Made by a program: the position numbers and the translations under genes
The notes under the pieces: model-generated
Databases searched by the model: none
What the model saw: only the letters and a program-made list of their open reading frames with translations
What the model was told of the DNA's origin: nothing
NCBI GenBank assembly: GCA_022820995.1
Contig: JAJEEM010000029.1
Span: 1-47,313, forward strand
Length of the DNA stretch: 47,313 bases
DNA from: Gemmatimonadota bacterium
GTDB taxonomy: Bacteria; Gemmatimonadota; Gemmatimonadetes; Palauibacterales; Palauibacteraceae
Direction of reading: 5' to 3'
Shown: positions 1 through 7,127 of the stretch, piece after piece
Layout of the letters: each line of letters starts with the position of its first letter
How positions within the stretch are numbered: the first letter of the stretch is position 1

Positions 1-417
1 CCGTTCAGCTGGTTCATGATGGCGTTTCCCGCGTACGTCCTTGCGCGGCGCGCGTCACGGGGGCGATTCGCGCGCTGGACGCTCGGCGCGGTCCTGCTCA
101 CGACCTGGGACCTGACGCTCGATCCCGCCATGAGCTCGCTCACGTCCTACTGGGTGTGGGAGTCCGCCGGACCCTATTACGGGATGCCGCTCGTGAACCT
201 CGCGGGTTGGATGGCGACGAGCCTCTTCATCATGGCGGGGTTCGACGCGGTGCGGGCGGGGCCGGTGGCAGACCGGATCCCGGCATCGCTGATGGCGGCA
301 TACTATGTGACCGTGCTGGCGCTCTCGGTGGCGATGACGCTCGCCGGCGGCTACTGGTGGGCCATCCTGGCGACGCTGGTCGTCCTCGTCGTCGTGTGGA
401 AGGGGGCGCGGGCGTGA
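1..417 (+). CDS. cruF: CruF-like carotenoid biosynthesis membrane protein (3' part only)
   Basis: The reading frame is open from base 1, so the N-terminus lies outside the window; about 138 C-terminal residues are present. The segment WDLTLDPAMS, followed by YWVWE and YYGMPLVNLAGW, is characteristic of the CruF/DUF422 family, integral membrane hydratases acting on the 1',2' end of acyclic or monocyclic carotenoids. At least two hydrophobic helices follow (around LAGWMATSLFIMAGF and the C-terminal run of Ile, Leu and Val). The stop TGA at 415-417 overlaps the GTG start of the next gene, so the two are probably translationally coupled. The following phytoene synthase and phytoene desaturase genes support a carotenoid role. 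The exact substrate cannot be told from this fragment. Confidence 0.75.
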   Translation, partial: PFSWFMMAFPAYVLARRASRGRFARWTLGAVLLTTWDLTLDPAMSSLTSYWVWESAGPYYGMPLVNLAGWMATSLFIMAGFDAVRAGPVADRIPASLMAAYYVTVLALSVAMTLAGGYWWAILATLVVLVVVWKGARA

Positions 418-2360
418 GCGGGCCGAATGCGGTCCGGCCCCTCGGCGAACCGCTCGTTGCGGGTCTCGCACGCGCTACCGCGATCGCCCGGCGGCGCGGC
501 ATCGAGGTTCCGCCTGTCCGCGGCAGACTCCTCCGCCCGCGCGTCGCGCTTTCGTTCGTCCCCGAGGGCCGGCGGGCAGCTCTCGGCGACCGGTTCTGGC
601 TGGGTTGTCTGGCAGTGCAGATGGCGCACGAGGCATCGCTCCAGCACGACGACGTGCTGGACCGGGGGACGGAGCGCCGCAACGCGGCGACGCTGTTCGC
701 CCGGCACGGGAGGGCGGCCGCCCTCCTTGTGGGGGACCTCTACCTCACGGGCGCCTACCGCGTTGCCCACATGGTGCGGTCAGAGCCTTTCCTCGCGGAT
801 TTCACCGACGCCGTCGAAGCGACGGTGCGGGGCGAGCGCATGCAGCGCGAACTGTCGGCCGCGGCGAACCCCGCTTCGCTCTATGGAGAGGTCGTGGGGG
901 CGAAGAGCGGCGCTCTGTTCGGGGTCGCCGCGGCCCTGCCAGGCTGGATGGGCAGCGCCGCAAACTCCCATGGCGCCTGGATCTCGCCGATCACGTTACG
1001 CGAACTCGGCGTCCGGCTCGGCGCCTTCTATCAGGCCGTGGACGACCTGCTCGACTACTGCCCCGATGCGGAGACCGGGAAGCCGAAGCTGCAGGATTTC
1101 ACCAATCGCACATGGACCTCAGCGCTCGGTGACAGCGGATGGGACTGGTTCGAGCAGACCCCTGCGTCCGCGGTCGTCGAATTCTTCCGGACCGGCATGG
1201 CCAGGCGCGCCGCCGCGCGCGTTCACCTCGAGGGTCTCGCGCTCACCGCGAAACTTCGCGACGCCGGGGCGGATCCGACCCTCATCGACCTGATCGATTC
1301 GTGGAGCGACCGTTGCCGGCTGGCGGTCGCCGGGGGCTCCCGCGCGGGCTCCCGTTCCGTCATCGGTACGCGGCCGCTACCCTCGTCCGCCACAACCGCC
1401 GCCCGGGTCGCGGCCCGCGCCCTCGCCCTCGGACCGCGCACGAACTGGGGTCGCTACTTCGCGCACCACAGCCGCAGCTTCTCGTTCGCCGCGCTCCTTT
1501 TTCCGCCGGAGGAGCGGAGACTCGTGCGTGAAATCTATGCCTTCTGCCGGTTCACCGACGACCTTGTGGATGAAGCGGATCGGCCGAACGGCCCTCGCAT
1601 CCCTGTTGCGAGACTCCACCGGACCCTCGCCGTGTGGGAGGAGATCTGCCGGGCGGCGCACGACGGCGAGCGAACCGACATCCCTCTCGCCGATGTCGTG
1701 ATGGGCGAGACCGCGCGGCGGGGGATCCCGTTCGAGCTCGTAGCGGAGTTGATCGAAGGCGTGCGCATGGACGTGGAGCCGCGCGCCTACGGATCGCTGG
1801 AGGAGCTGCGCGAGTATACGCATCGGGTCGCGTCCGTCGTCGGCGCCTGGCTGACGCGGGCCTTCGGGGTATCCGACGCCTGGGTCCTCGAGCGGGCGCA
1901 CGCCCTCGGCCACGCGATGCAGCTGACCAACATCATTCGCGACGTGGGCGAGGATCTGGCTTTGGGCCGGGTCTACCTTCCGGCGGACCGGATGGCACGG
2001 CACGGAGTCGGACGGGCATCGCTCCTGCACATGCAGGCCGGCGACGAGATCCAGCCCGGCTACGTGGCGCTCCTGGAAGAGGTAATGGCCCACGCCGATG
2101 CTGCCTATGAGGTGTCATACGAGGGAATCCCGCACCTGCCGCCCTTCTTCCAGCGGCCCGTGACCGTCGCGGCCCAGGTCTACCGCGGGATCCACGACCG
2201 CGTGAGGGCGAACGGATACGACAACCTAAACCGTCGAGCCCACACTTCCCTTCCGGACAAAGTCCTGCGGGCGAGGCGGGGTCTCGGGCGGCTGCGGACG
2301 ATGCCCCGCGGTCGCAGGGCCCGCCGGCCGCTCCCGACGGTCCAGAAGGAAAGCGGCTGA
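414..2360 (+). CDS. crtB: Fused polyprenyl diphosphate synthase / phytoene synthase
   Basis: This is one 648-residue frame with two enzymes. Residues about 1-300 are a trans-prenyltransferase (GGPP-synthase type): first aspartate motif DDVLD at 79-83 and second motif DDLLD at 210-214, both intact. After a linker rich in Ala, Arg and Pro, residues about 340-630 form a squalene/phytoene synthase: HSRSFSFA near its start, DDLVD at 382-386 and D510-VGED514 within NIIRDVGED. The protein would make GGPP and condense two molecules to phytoene. I chose GTG 414 because it overlaps the upstream stop as GTGA and gives a normal N-terminus; the same frame is open further upstream, where it reads as a shadow of the preceding gene. 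The desaturase gene follows 13 bases later. Each half is about full family length, so this is a true fusion unless the sequence is wrong. Confidence 0.88.
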   Translation: MSGPNAVRPLGEPLVAGLARATAIARRRGIEVPPVRGRLLRPRVALSFVPEGRRAALGDRFWLGCLAVQMAHEASLQHDDVLDRGTERRNAATLFARHGRAAALLVGDLYLTGAYRVAHMVRSEPFLADFTDAVEATVRGERMQRELSAAANPASLYGEVVGAKSGALFGVAAALPGWMGSAANSHGAWISPITLRELGVRLGAFYQAVDDLLDYCPDAETGKPKLQDFTNRTWTSALGDSGWDWFEQTPASAVVEFFRTGMARRAAARVHLEGLALTAKLRDAGADPTLIDLIDSWSDRCRLAVAGGSRAGSRSVIGTRPLPSSATTAARVAARALALGPRTNWGRYFAHHSRSFSFAALLFPPEERRLVREIYAFCRFTDDLVDEADRPNGPRIPVARLHRTLAVWEEICRAAHDGERTDIPLADVVMGETARRGIPFELVAELIEGVRMDVEPRAYGSLEELREYTHRVASVVGAWLTRAFGVSDAWVLERAHALGHAMQLTNIIRDVGEDLALGRVYLPADRMARHGVGRASLLHMQAGDEIQPGYVALLEEVMAHADAAYEVSYEGIPHLPPFFQRPVTVAAQVYRGIHDRVRANGYDNLNRRAHTSLPDKVLRARRGLGRLRTMPRGRRARRPLPTVQKESG

Positions 2361-2373
2361 CACGGACGGGGCC

Positions 2374-3882
2374 GTGAGCAGGAAGGCGGTGGTGATCGGT
2401 GGCGGTTTCGGCGGACTGGCCGCCGCTATCCGTCTTCAGGCTGCAGGCGTTGCGACGACCCTCGTCGAGCAACAACCGCAGCTCGGCGGGCGCGCCGGAC
2501 AGTTCCGCGATGTCGGCTACGTCTTCGACACGGGCCCCTCCCTGATCACTGCCCCCCACCTCATCGACGATGTTTTTCTCGCGGCGGGCAAGCGGCTCCG
2601 GAACTATGTGTCGCTCGTGCCGCTCGACCCCTTCTACCGGGTCTGGTTCCACGACGGAAGTCACTTCGACTACACTTCCGACCGGGAGCGGATGAAATCC
2701 GCCATGGCGAGGTTCGACCCGCGGGATGCGGAGCGTCTCGACGACTTCTTCGCGGCGCTCGCCCCCATCTACGACGCCGTCATCCGCGAGGGACTCGGGG
2801 CCCGGCCGTTCGACACCCTCTCTTCGATGGCGGCCTTCTCGCCCAGAGTCGCACGCCTTCGAGCCTGGGAGCCCGTGGCCGGCTTCGTGCGCCGCTACTT
2901 CCACGACTGGCGCCACCAGTTCCTTTACTCTTTCCATCCCCTCTTCCTGGGCGGCAGCCCGTTCCGCTCGCCTTCGATCTACCTCATGATTCCCTATCTT
3001 GAGAAAGAGGGCGGCGTGTGGTTCGCGCGAGGCGGCATGTACAGTCTCGTACGCGGGTTCGAAGCCCTCTTCCGCGACATCGGCGGGACCGTACGTACCG
3101 GGGCCGCCGCAGTCCGCATTGAAGCGGAGGGGAGACGGGCGACCGGGGTCCGGATCGTATCGGGCGGTAACGGTGAGAACCCCGCGGAATCCCTGTTGCC
3201 AGCCGATATCGTGGTCAGCAACGCGGACGTCGGCCACACCTACGGGGAACTCCTGGGCCACCTGCGGCGGCGGCGCTGGACCGACCGCCGACTCGCGCGA
3301 TTGCATCAGTCGATGAGTTGTTTCCTCCTCTATCTCGGAGTCCGGCGGCAGTATCCCGAGTTGAAGCATCACACGCTGATTCTCGGGCCGCGATACGAGG
3401 GTCTCGTGCGCGACATTTTCGATCGGAAGATCCTCGCGGATGATTTCAGCATGTACCTGCACGCCCCCACCCGCACGGATCCATCGATGGCCCCTCCCGG
3501 GTGCGAGAGTCTCTACGTGCTCGTGCCGGTGCCGAACGCCGCCTCCGGCATCGACTGGAAGCGGGAGGCCGGACCCATGGCCCGGAGGGTGATCGAGCGC
3601 CTCCAGGCATGGGGGCTCGATGGGCTCGATGATGCGATCGACGTGAAGCACGTCTTCACTCCGGACAGGTTCCGGTCCGAGTACAACGCGACACTCGGGA
3701 GCGCGTTCGGGATCGAGCCGCGGCTGACGCAGACGGCCTGGTTCCGACCGCACAATCGGAGTGAGGAGTTGCAGGGACTCTATCTCGTGGGGGCGGGCAC
3801 GCATCCGGGGGCCGGAGTACCGGGCGTGATCCTGTCGGCCGCCGCGGCCTTCCACTCGATTGCGGAGGACTTCGGCCTGTAG
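2374..3882 (+). CDS. crtI: Phytoene desaturase (CrtI-type FAD oxidoreductase)
   Basis: This 502-residue protein begins with an FAD-binding Rossmann motif (VVIGGGFGGLAAAIRL) and the continuation LVEQQPQLGGRAGQF, followed by FDTGPSLIT, both typical of CrtI-type desaturases. Near the C-terminus GLYLVGAGTHPGAGVPGVI is the conserved FAD-contacting region of the family. CrtI introduces several double bases' worth of desaturation into phytoene (to neurosporene, lycopene or further) at the membrane. GTG 2374 starts 13 bases after the phytoene synthase stop, in the same operon. The gene ends 7 bases before the convergent thiamine-diphosphate enzyme genes. The number of desaturation steps cannot be predicted; a 4,4'-diapophytoene or hydroxyneurosporene desaturase of the same family is possible but less likely next to a phytoene synthase. 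Confidence 0.9.
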   Translation: MSRKAVVIGGGFGGLAAAIRLQAAGVATTLVEQQPQLGGRAGQFRDVGYVFDTGPSLITAPHLIDDVFLAAGKRLRNYVSLVPLDPFYRVWFHDGSHFDYTSDRERMKSAMARFDPRDAERLDDFFAALAPIYDAVIREGLGARPFDTLSSMAAFSPRVARLRAWEPVAGFVRRYFHDWRHQFLYSFHPLFLGGSPFRSPSIYLMIPYLEKEGGVWFARGGMYSLVRGFEALFRDIGGTVRTGAAAVRIEAEGRRATGVRIVSGGNGENPAESLLPADIVVSNADVGHTYGELLGHLRRRRWTDRRLARLHQSMSCFLLYLGVRRQYPELKHHTLILGPRYEGLVRDIFDRKILADDFSMYLHAPTRTDPSMAPPGCESLYVLVPVPNAASGIDWKREAGPMARRVIERLQAWGLDGLDDAIDVKHVFTPDRFRSEYNATLGSAFGIEPRLTQTAWFRPHNRSEELQGLYLVGAGTHPGAGVPGVILSAAAAFHSIAEDFGL

Positions 3883-3889
3883 GGGAACT

Positions 3890-4510
3890 TCAGGCAGCGC
3901 CCGTGTGTCCCGGCATGGCGGGCGGCGTCCAGCCCGTGGCGGCGCGGCGCTCCTGCACGCAGCGCTTGAAGCGGAAGGCGTTCTCGGGCAGGGCGAAGTC
4001 CATCCCGTAGTTGTCCGGACCCACGGCGTCGACCCGGGCCACGATCACGCCGAGGTCGTTTCGCTCCATCGCCTCGACGAACGCCTCCCCGAACGCCATC
4101 GGCGAATCCACATCGACCGCGTGCTCGATCCCCGCCCCGCGCGCGATCGCGGCGAGATCCGTGACGCCCGACGTGGTGTGCGACTCGAACCCTCCCGTCG
4201 AGAGGAGGCTCCCGTTGTCGAAGATGATGTGGAGGAGGTTCCGGGGCCGGTAGCGCGCGAGGGTGGTGAAGGTGCCGAGGTTCATCAGCGCGGAGCCGTC
4301 CCCGTCCAGCACAATCACCTTCTCGTGCGGCAGATGGTTCGCGAGGCCGAGGCCGATCGACGAGGCGAGCCCCATCGCGTGCTGCAGGTAGAAGAAGTTC
4401 TCGCGGTGGCCGAGGTCGTACAGTTCCTGGGCGCACGCGCCCATGATCGTGACGACGAGCTTGTCCTCGATCTCGGGATAGATCAGTTCCAGGCAGTCCG
4501 CGCGTCGCAT
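3890..4510 (-). CDS. Thiamine-diphosphate decarboxylase, catalytic/beta-type subunit (sulfopyruvate or phosphonopyruvate type)
   Basis: The 206-residue protein is a stand-alone TPP-binding half of a decarboxylase. The cofactor motif is seen as VLDGDGSALMNLGTF followed about 20 residues later by IIFDNGS, and YLQHAMGLASSIGLGLA precedes it as in acetolactate-synthase relatives. Such small subunits pair with a separate pyrimidine-domain subunit in sulfopyruvate decarboxylase (ComD/ComE) and in some phosphonopyruvate decarboxylases, which convert the 3-substituted pyruvate to the aldehyde plus CO2. The partner gene lies directly upstream with a 19-base gap, so the two form one operon. No PEP mutase, phosphosulfolactate synthase or aminotransferase lies nearby, so the substrate remains open. 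The convergent crtI gene ends 7 bases away. Confidence 0.78.
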   Translation of the reverse strand: MRRADCLELIYPEIEDKLVVTIMGACAQELYDLGHRENFFYLQHAMGLASSIGLGLANHLPHEKVIVLDGDGSALMNLGTFTTLARYRPRNLLHIIFDNGSLLSTGGFESHTTSGVTDLAAIARGAGIEHAVDVDSPMAFGEAFVEAMERNDLGVIVARVDAVGPDNYGMDFALPENAFRFKRCVQERRAATGWTPPAMPGHTGAA

Positions 4511-4529
4511 CAGCCGCTCCCGCTCGACA

Positions 4530-5039
4530 TCAGACTTCCATGAGGTCGCGCGTCAGCAGCAGCGCGACCGGCGAGAGCGAGCTCTGCGAAAGGGTGTACG
4601 CCTCGGCGATCTCCTTCGCGACGAGCGCCGGATCTCTCGCGTGGTGGTAGGGGATGTTGAGCGCCTGAAGCAAACCCTCCGTCACGATCCCGCCACGAGT
4701 GTGCCACGGGTACGGCTCGCCCCAGTGGCCGCGGACCGCGATGAGCATGCAGAGCGGGACGGAATAGAGCTGGGCGAGGGAGATGATCCCGTTCATCGCC
4801 CCGAAGAATCCGTGGTTCTGCATCAGCAGGATGTGCGGTTCGCCGGCAAAGTACGCCCCGGCCGCGATTCCGACCGCCTCCTCCTCCTTCGCGACCTGGA
4901 TGAGATCGACCTCGGGATCGTCCTCGGCGCGCTGCAGGAGCAGACCGAGCCAGGTCTCCGGCAGGGCGGAGATGCTGCGGATGCCGGCGGCCTTGATCCC
5001 GTCGAAGACGGCCTTCGAGTTCTCGTAGGAGACGGTCAT
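4530..5039 (-). CDS. Thiamine-diphosphate decarboxylase, pyrimidine-domain/alpha-type subunit
   Basis: This 169-residue protein carries only the N-terminal (PYR) domain of a TPP decarboxylase. The sequence VAKEEEAVGIAAGAYFAGE contains the conserved glutamate that activates the cofactor, and ILLMQNHGFFGAMNGIISL matches the sulfopyruvate/phosphonopyruvate decarboxylase alpha family. It should assemble with the product of the next gene to form active sites at the subunit interface. I chose ATG 5039 (MTVSYENSKAVFDGI) because the frame upstream lacks family-like sequence and runs into the repeat array. Expression probably starts in the divergent region shared with the nitrile hydratase operon. Confidence 0.77.
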   Translation of the reverse strand: MTVSYENSKAVFDGIKAAGIRSISALPETWLGLLLQRAEDDPEVDLIQVAKEEEAVGIAAGAYFAGEPHILLMQNHGFFGAMNGIISLAQLYSVPLCMLIAVRGHWGEPYPWHTRGGIVTEGLLQALNIPYHHARDPALVAKEIAEAYTLSQSSLSPVALLLTRDLMEV

Positions 5040-5085
5040 GCGCGAAGGGTGCGCGCGAGGACCCGCGCGCCGCAATCCCCACGGT

Positions 5086-5151
5086 TCGAATAACGATTGG
5101 ACGGAACTCGAGTAACGATTGGACGGAGCTCGAATAACGATCAGACGCAGT
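5086..5151. repeat. Three tandem imperfect 22-bp repeats in a divergent control region
   Basis: Three head-to-tail units lie at 5086-5107, 5108-5129 and 5130-5151. Each begins TCGARTAACGAT and continues with a TTGGACGGA-like half; the third unit is the most diverged. The 22-bp period is about two helical turns, so the same face of DNA would be presented three times, as expected for a regulator binding array. The array sits between the decarboxylase genes (minus) and the nitrile hydratase operon (plus). The rest of the 223-bp gap holds no gene that I can support. Confidence 0.85.
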
Positions 5152-5168
5152 TCCCGGGTGACCCCGGG

Positions 5169-5174
5169 TATGAT
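5169..5174 (+). promoter_or_regulatory. Possible -10 element for the nitrile hydratase operon
   Basis: TATGAT matches five of six bases of a bacterial -10 hexamer. No good -35 is visible 16-18 bases upstream; that position is occupied by the end of the third 22-bp repeat, which would fit an activator-dependent promoter. The transcript would have a leader of roughly 80 bases before the alpha-subunit start. This is inference from position and sequence only. Confidence 0.35.
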
Positions 5175-5262
5175 GTGACGGCCCGTTCCGCCGCCACGCA
5201 GCTTCCGGGCGGTTGCGTAGCCCAGCCGCGTGTGGTCACCATGAGCGCAGCAAGGAGTGCGT

Positions 5263-6030
5263 ATGGACGAATCGGAAGGGCGGCCGGTCGACCGGCGCGG
5301 GTTCATCAGGGATGCGGCGGTGGGTGCCGCCGCGTTCGCCGCCCCGGGGAAGCTGATGGGCGACCAGGACGAGTCACACGGCCACAGTCACGACCACGGC
5401 CACGACCACGATCACGACCACCAGGACGTGCCGCCGGACATCGCGCTCCGGGTGCGGGCGCTGGAGTCCGTCCTCGTGGAGAAGGGGATGGTGGACTCGG
5501 CCGCGCTGGACGAAATCGTGGACACGTACGAGAACCGGGTCGGTCCCCGGAACGGAGCGGAGGTCGTCGCGAAGGCCTGGGTCGACTCCGCGTACCGCGA
5601 ACGTCTCCTCGCGGATGGGACCGCGGCGATCGGCGAACTCGGCCACCTCGGCGGCCAGGGCGAACACATGAAGGTGGTCGCGAACACGCCGGCGGTGCAC
5701 AACCTCGTCGTCTGCACCCTGTGCTCGTGCTATCCCTGGCCGACGCTGGGCCTTCCCCCCGTGTGGTACAAGTCCGCCCCCTTCCGGGCGCGGGCGGTCA
5801 TCGAGCCGCGCGAGGTCCTCAGCGAGTTCGGCCTCGACCTCCCGGACGACGTCGAAGTCCGCGTCTGGGACAGCACGGCGGAGATCCGCTATCTCGTGCT
5901 CCCCGAGCGGCCCGCCGGCACCGAGGGCATGACCGAGGAGGAACTGGCGGAAATCGTGACCCGGGATTCGATGATCGGAGTGGCGCGGGTCGAAACGCCG
6001 TCCGGCGCCAACCCGGGAGGCGACGCGTGA
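5263..6030 (+). CDS. nthA: Nitrile hydratase alpha subunit, cobalt type, with Tat-like leader and His-rich segment
   Basis: The 255-residue protein contains the metal-binding claw C151-T-L-C154-S-C156 followed by [15 protein letters not shown], diagnostic for nitrile hydratase alpha; Thr in the second position indicates a cobalt rather than iron enzyme. Nitrile hydratase converts nitriles to amides. The first about 55 residues are unusual: [20 protein letters not shown] looks like a twin-arginine signal, and then a stretch of alternating His, Asp and Gly could bind metal. The conserved enzyme body starts near [20 protein letters not shown] 5263 is preceded by AAGGAG with 5-base spacing; GTG 5257 overlaps that ribosome site and is less likely. 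The beta subunit overlaps by four bases. Thiocyanate hydrolase is related but lacks this layout. Confidence 0.93.
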   Translation: MDESEGRPVDRRGFIRDAAVGAAAFAAPGKLMGDQDESHGHSHDHGHDHDHDHQDVPPDIALRVRALESVLVEKGMVDSAALDEIVDTYENRVGPRNGAEVVAKAWVDSAYRERLLADGTAAIGELGHLGGQGEHMKVVANTPAVHNLVVCTLCSCYPWPTLGLPPVWYKSAPFRARAVIEPREVLSEFGLDLPDDVEVRVWDSTAEIRYLVLPERPAGTEGMTEEELAEIVTRDSMIGVARVETPSGANPGGDA

Positions 6031-6683
6031 ACACGATCCACGACATGGGCGGCATGGACGGCTTCGGCCCGATCGAGCCCGAGGAGAACGAACCCGTTTT
6101 CCACCACCGCTGGGAGGGGCGCGTCTACGCGCTCACGAGGGCGGTCGGGCGGTGGGGGCGGGGCCGCGAGTGGCCCAACTTTCGCTACACGCTCGAGAGC
6201 ATCCCGCCGGCCGAATACCTCAGCATGTCCTACTACGAGCGCTGGTTCCGGATGATGACGACCCGGCTGCTCGTGAGCGGCCTCATCTCCGAGACCGAAC
6301 TGGAGACGGGCTATCCGGATGCCGACGCGCCCCCGCCGGAACTCCTCCCGGCGTCGAACACCGGGGCGCCGGGGGCGGGACTCCTCGACATGGACGTGCC
6401 CGCCCGCTTCGGACCGAACGACCGGGTGCGCGCGCGGAACCTCCACCCGCGCGGCCACACCCGGCAGCCGCGCTACGTGCGCGGGCGGCGCGGGACGGTG
6501 GTCGAGGACTACGGCGTCTACGCGCTGCAGGACACGGACGAGGACGGACGGCGTCCCTCCGACCGCCGCCCGCAGCACGTCTACTCGGTGCGTTTCGAGG
6601 CCCGGGAACTGTGGGGCGAGCGTGGCGGCGCGAGGGAGGCGGTATACGCCGACCTGTGGGAAGACTACCTGGAGCCCGCGTGA
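6027..6683 (+). CDS. nthB: Nitrile hydratase beta subunit
   Basis: The 218-residue product begins [15 protein letters not shown] and continues [16 protein letters not shown], the typical N-terminus of nitrile hydratase beta subunits. The central [15 protein letters not shown] and the C-terminal SH3-like part ([39 protein letters not shown]) are complete, and the length is normal. It forms the heterodimer with the alpha subunit and shapes the substrate channel. The GTG start at 6027 overlaps the alpha stop as GTGA, and the TGA at 6681-6683 overlaps the accessory-gene ATG, so all three genes are coupled. Unlike alpha, it has no signal peptide; it could only be exported as a complex with alpha. 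Confidence 0.93.
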   Translation: MNTIHDMGGMDGFGPIEPEENEPVFHHRWEGRVYALTRAVGRWGRGREWPNFRYTLESIPPAEYLSMSYYERWFRMMTTRLLVSGLISETELETGYPDADAPPPELLPASNTGAPGAGLLDMDVPARFGPNDRVRARNLHPRGHTRQPRYVRGRRGTVVEDYGVYALQDTDEDGRRPSDRRPQHVYSVRFEARELWGERGGAREAVYADLWEDYLEPA

Positions 6684-7075
6684 TGCCCGCCGACGAGCGG
6701 GTCGAGGCCGAACGCGTCGACGCGGAACGCCTCGCGGCGCTCCCTCCGCTGCCTGCCGACGACGACGGCCCGGTGTTCGAGGCGCCGTGGCAGGCACAGG
6801 CCTTCGCGCTCGCGGTGAAGCTCTCCGAGGAGGGCCACTTCACCTGGAAGGAGTGGGCCGGCACGCTCGCCGACGAACTCGCGGCAGCCGAGGCGCGTGG
6901 CGAGCCGGATGACGGCTCCCGGTACTACCACCACTGGGTCGCCGCCCTCGAACGTCTCGTCGTGGACCGCCGGCTGAGCACGTCCACGGCGCTGGACGAC
7001 CGCAAGGAGGCGTGGGCGGACGCCTACCGCCACACCCCACACGGCGAGCCCGTGGAGCTCCACCGCAACGACTGA
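6683..7075 (+). CDS. Nitrile hydratase accessory/activator protein (beta-N-terminal-like, P14K type)
   Basis: The 130-residue protein resembles the helical N-terminal half of the beta subunit: PVFEAPWQAQAFALAVKLSEEGHFTWKEW, then YYHHWVAALERLVVDRRL (quoted here only as landmarks separated from the rest). Small proteins of this kind encoded after cobalt nitrile hydratase genes act as self-subunit-swapping chaperones that deliver cobalt to the alpha subunit. ATG 6683 overlaps the beta stop (TGATG). Its presence completes a functional alpha-beta-activator operon. A perfect 18-bp palindrome follows 11 bases after its stop. Confidence 0.85.
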   Translation: MPADERVEAERVDAERLAALPPLPADDDGPVFEAPWQAQAFALAVKLSEEGHFTWKEWAGTLADELAAAEARGEPDDGSRYYHHWVAALERLVVDRRLSTSTALDDRKEAWADAYRHTPHGEPVELHRND

Positions 7076-7086
7076 AGCCGACAAAC

Positions 7087-7104
7087 ACGTTCCCGCGGGA
7101 ACGT
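7087..7104. promoter_or_regulatory. Perfect 18-bp palindrome upstream of the Asp-box propeller gene
   Basis: ACGTTCCCGCGGGAACGT is self-complementary over all 18 bases. It sits 11 bases after the accessory-protein stop and 23 bases before ATG 7128, ahead of a good ribosome site (GGGAGG). It lacks a following T-run, so an operator for a dimeric regulator is more likely than an intrinsic terminator. The 16-bp core recurs within the hydantoinase B gene at 35603-35618. Confidence 0.45.
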
Positions 7105-7127
7105 CTTCTCGAAGCTGGGAGGCGACG

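Noticed and set aside
156..413. Upstream extension of the fused phytoene synthase gene
   Set aside because: This part reads as an out-of-frame shadow of the CruF-like gene; the GTG at 414 overlaps the CruF stop and fits the family start.
5086..5151. CRISPR array
   Set aside because: The 22-bp units abut without spacers and are only three and imperfect.
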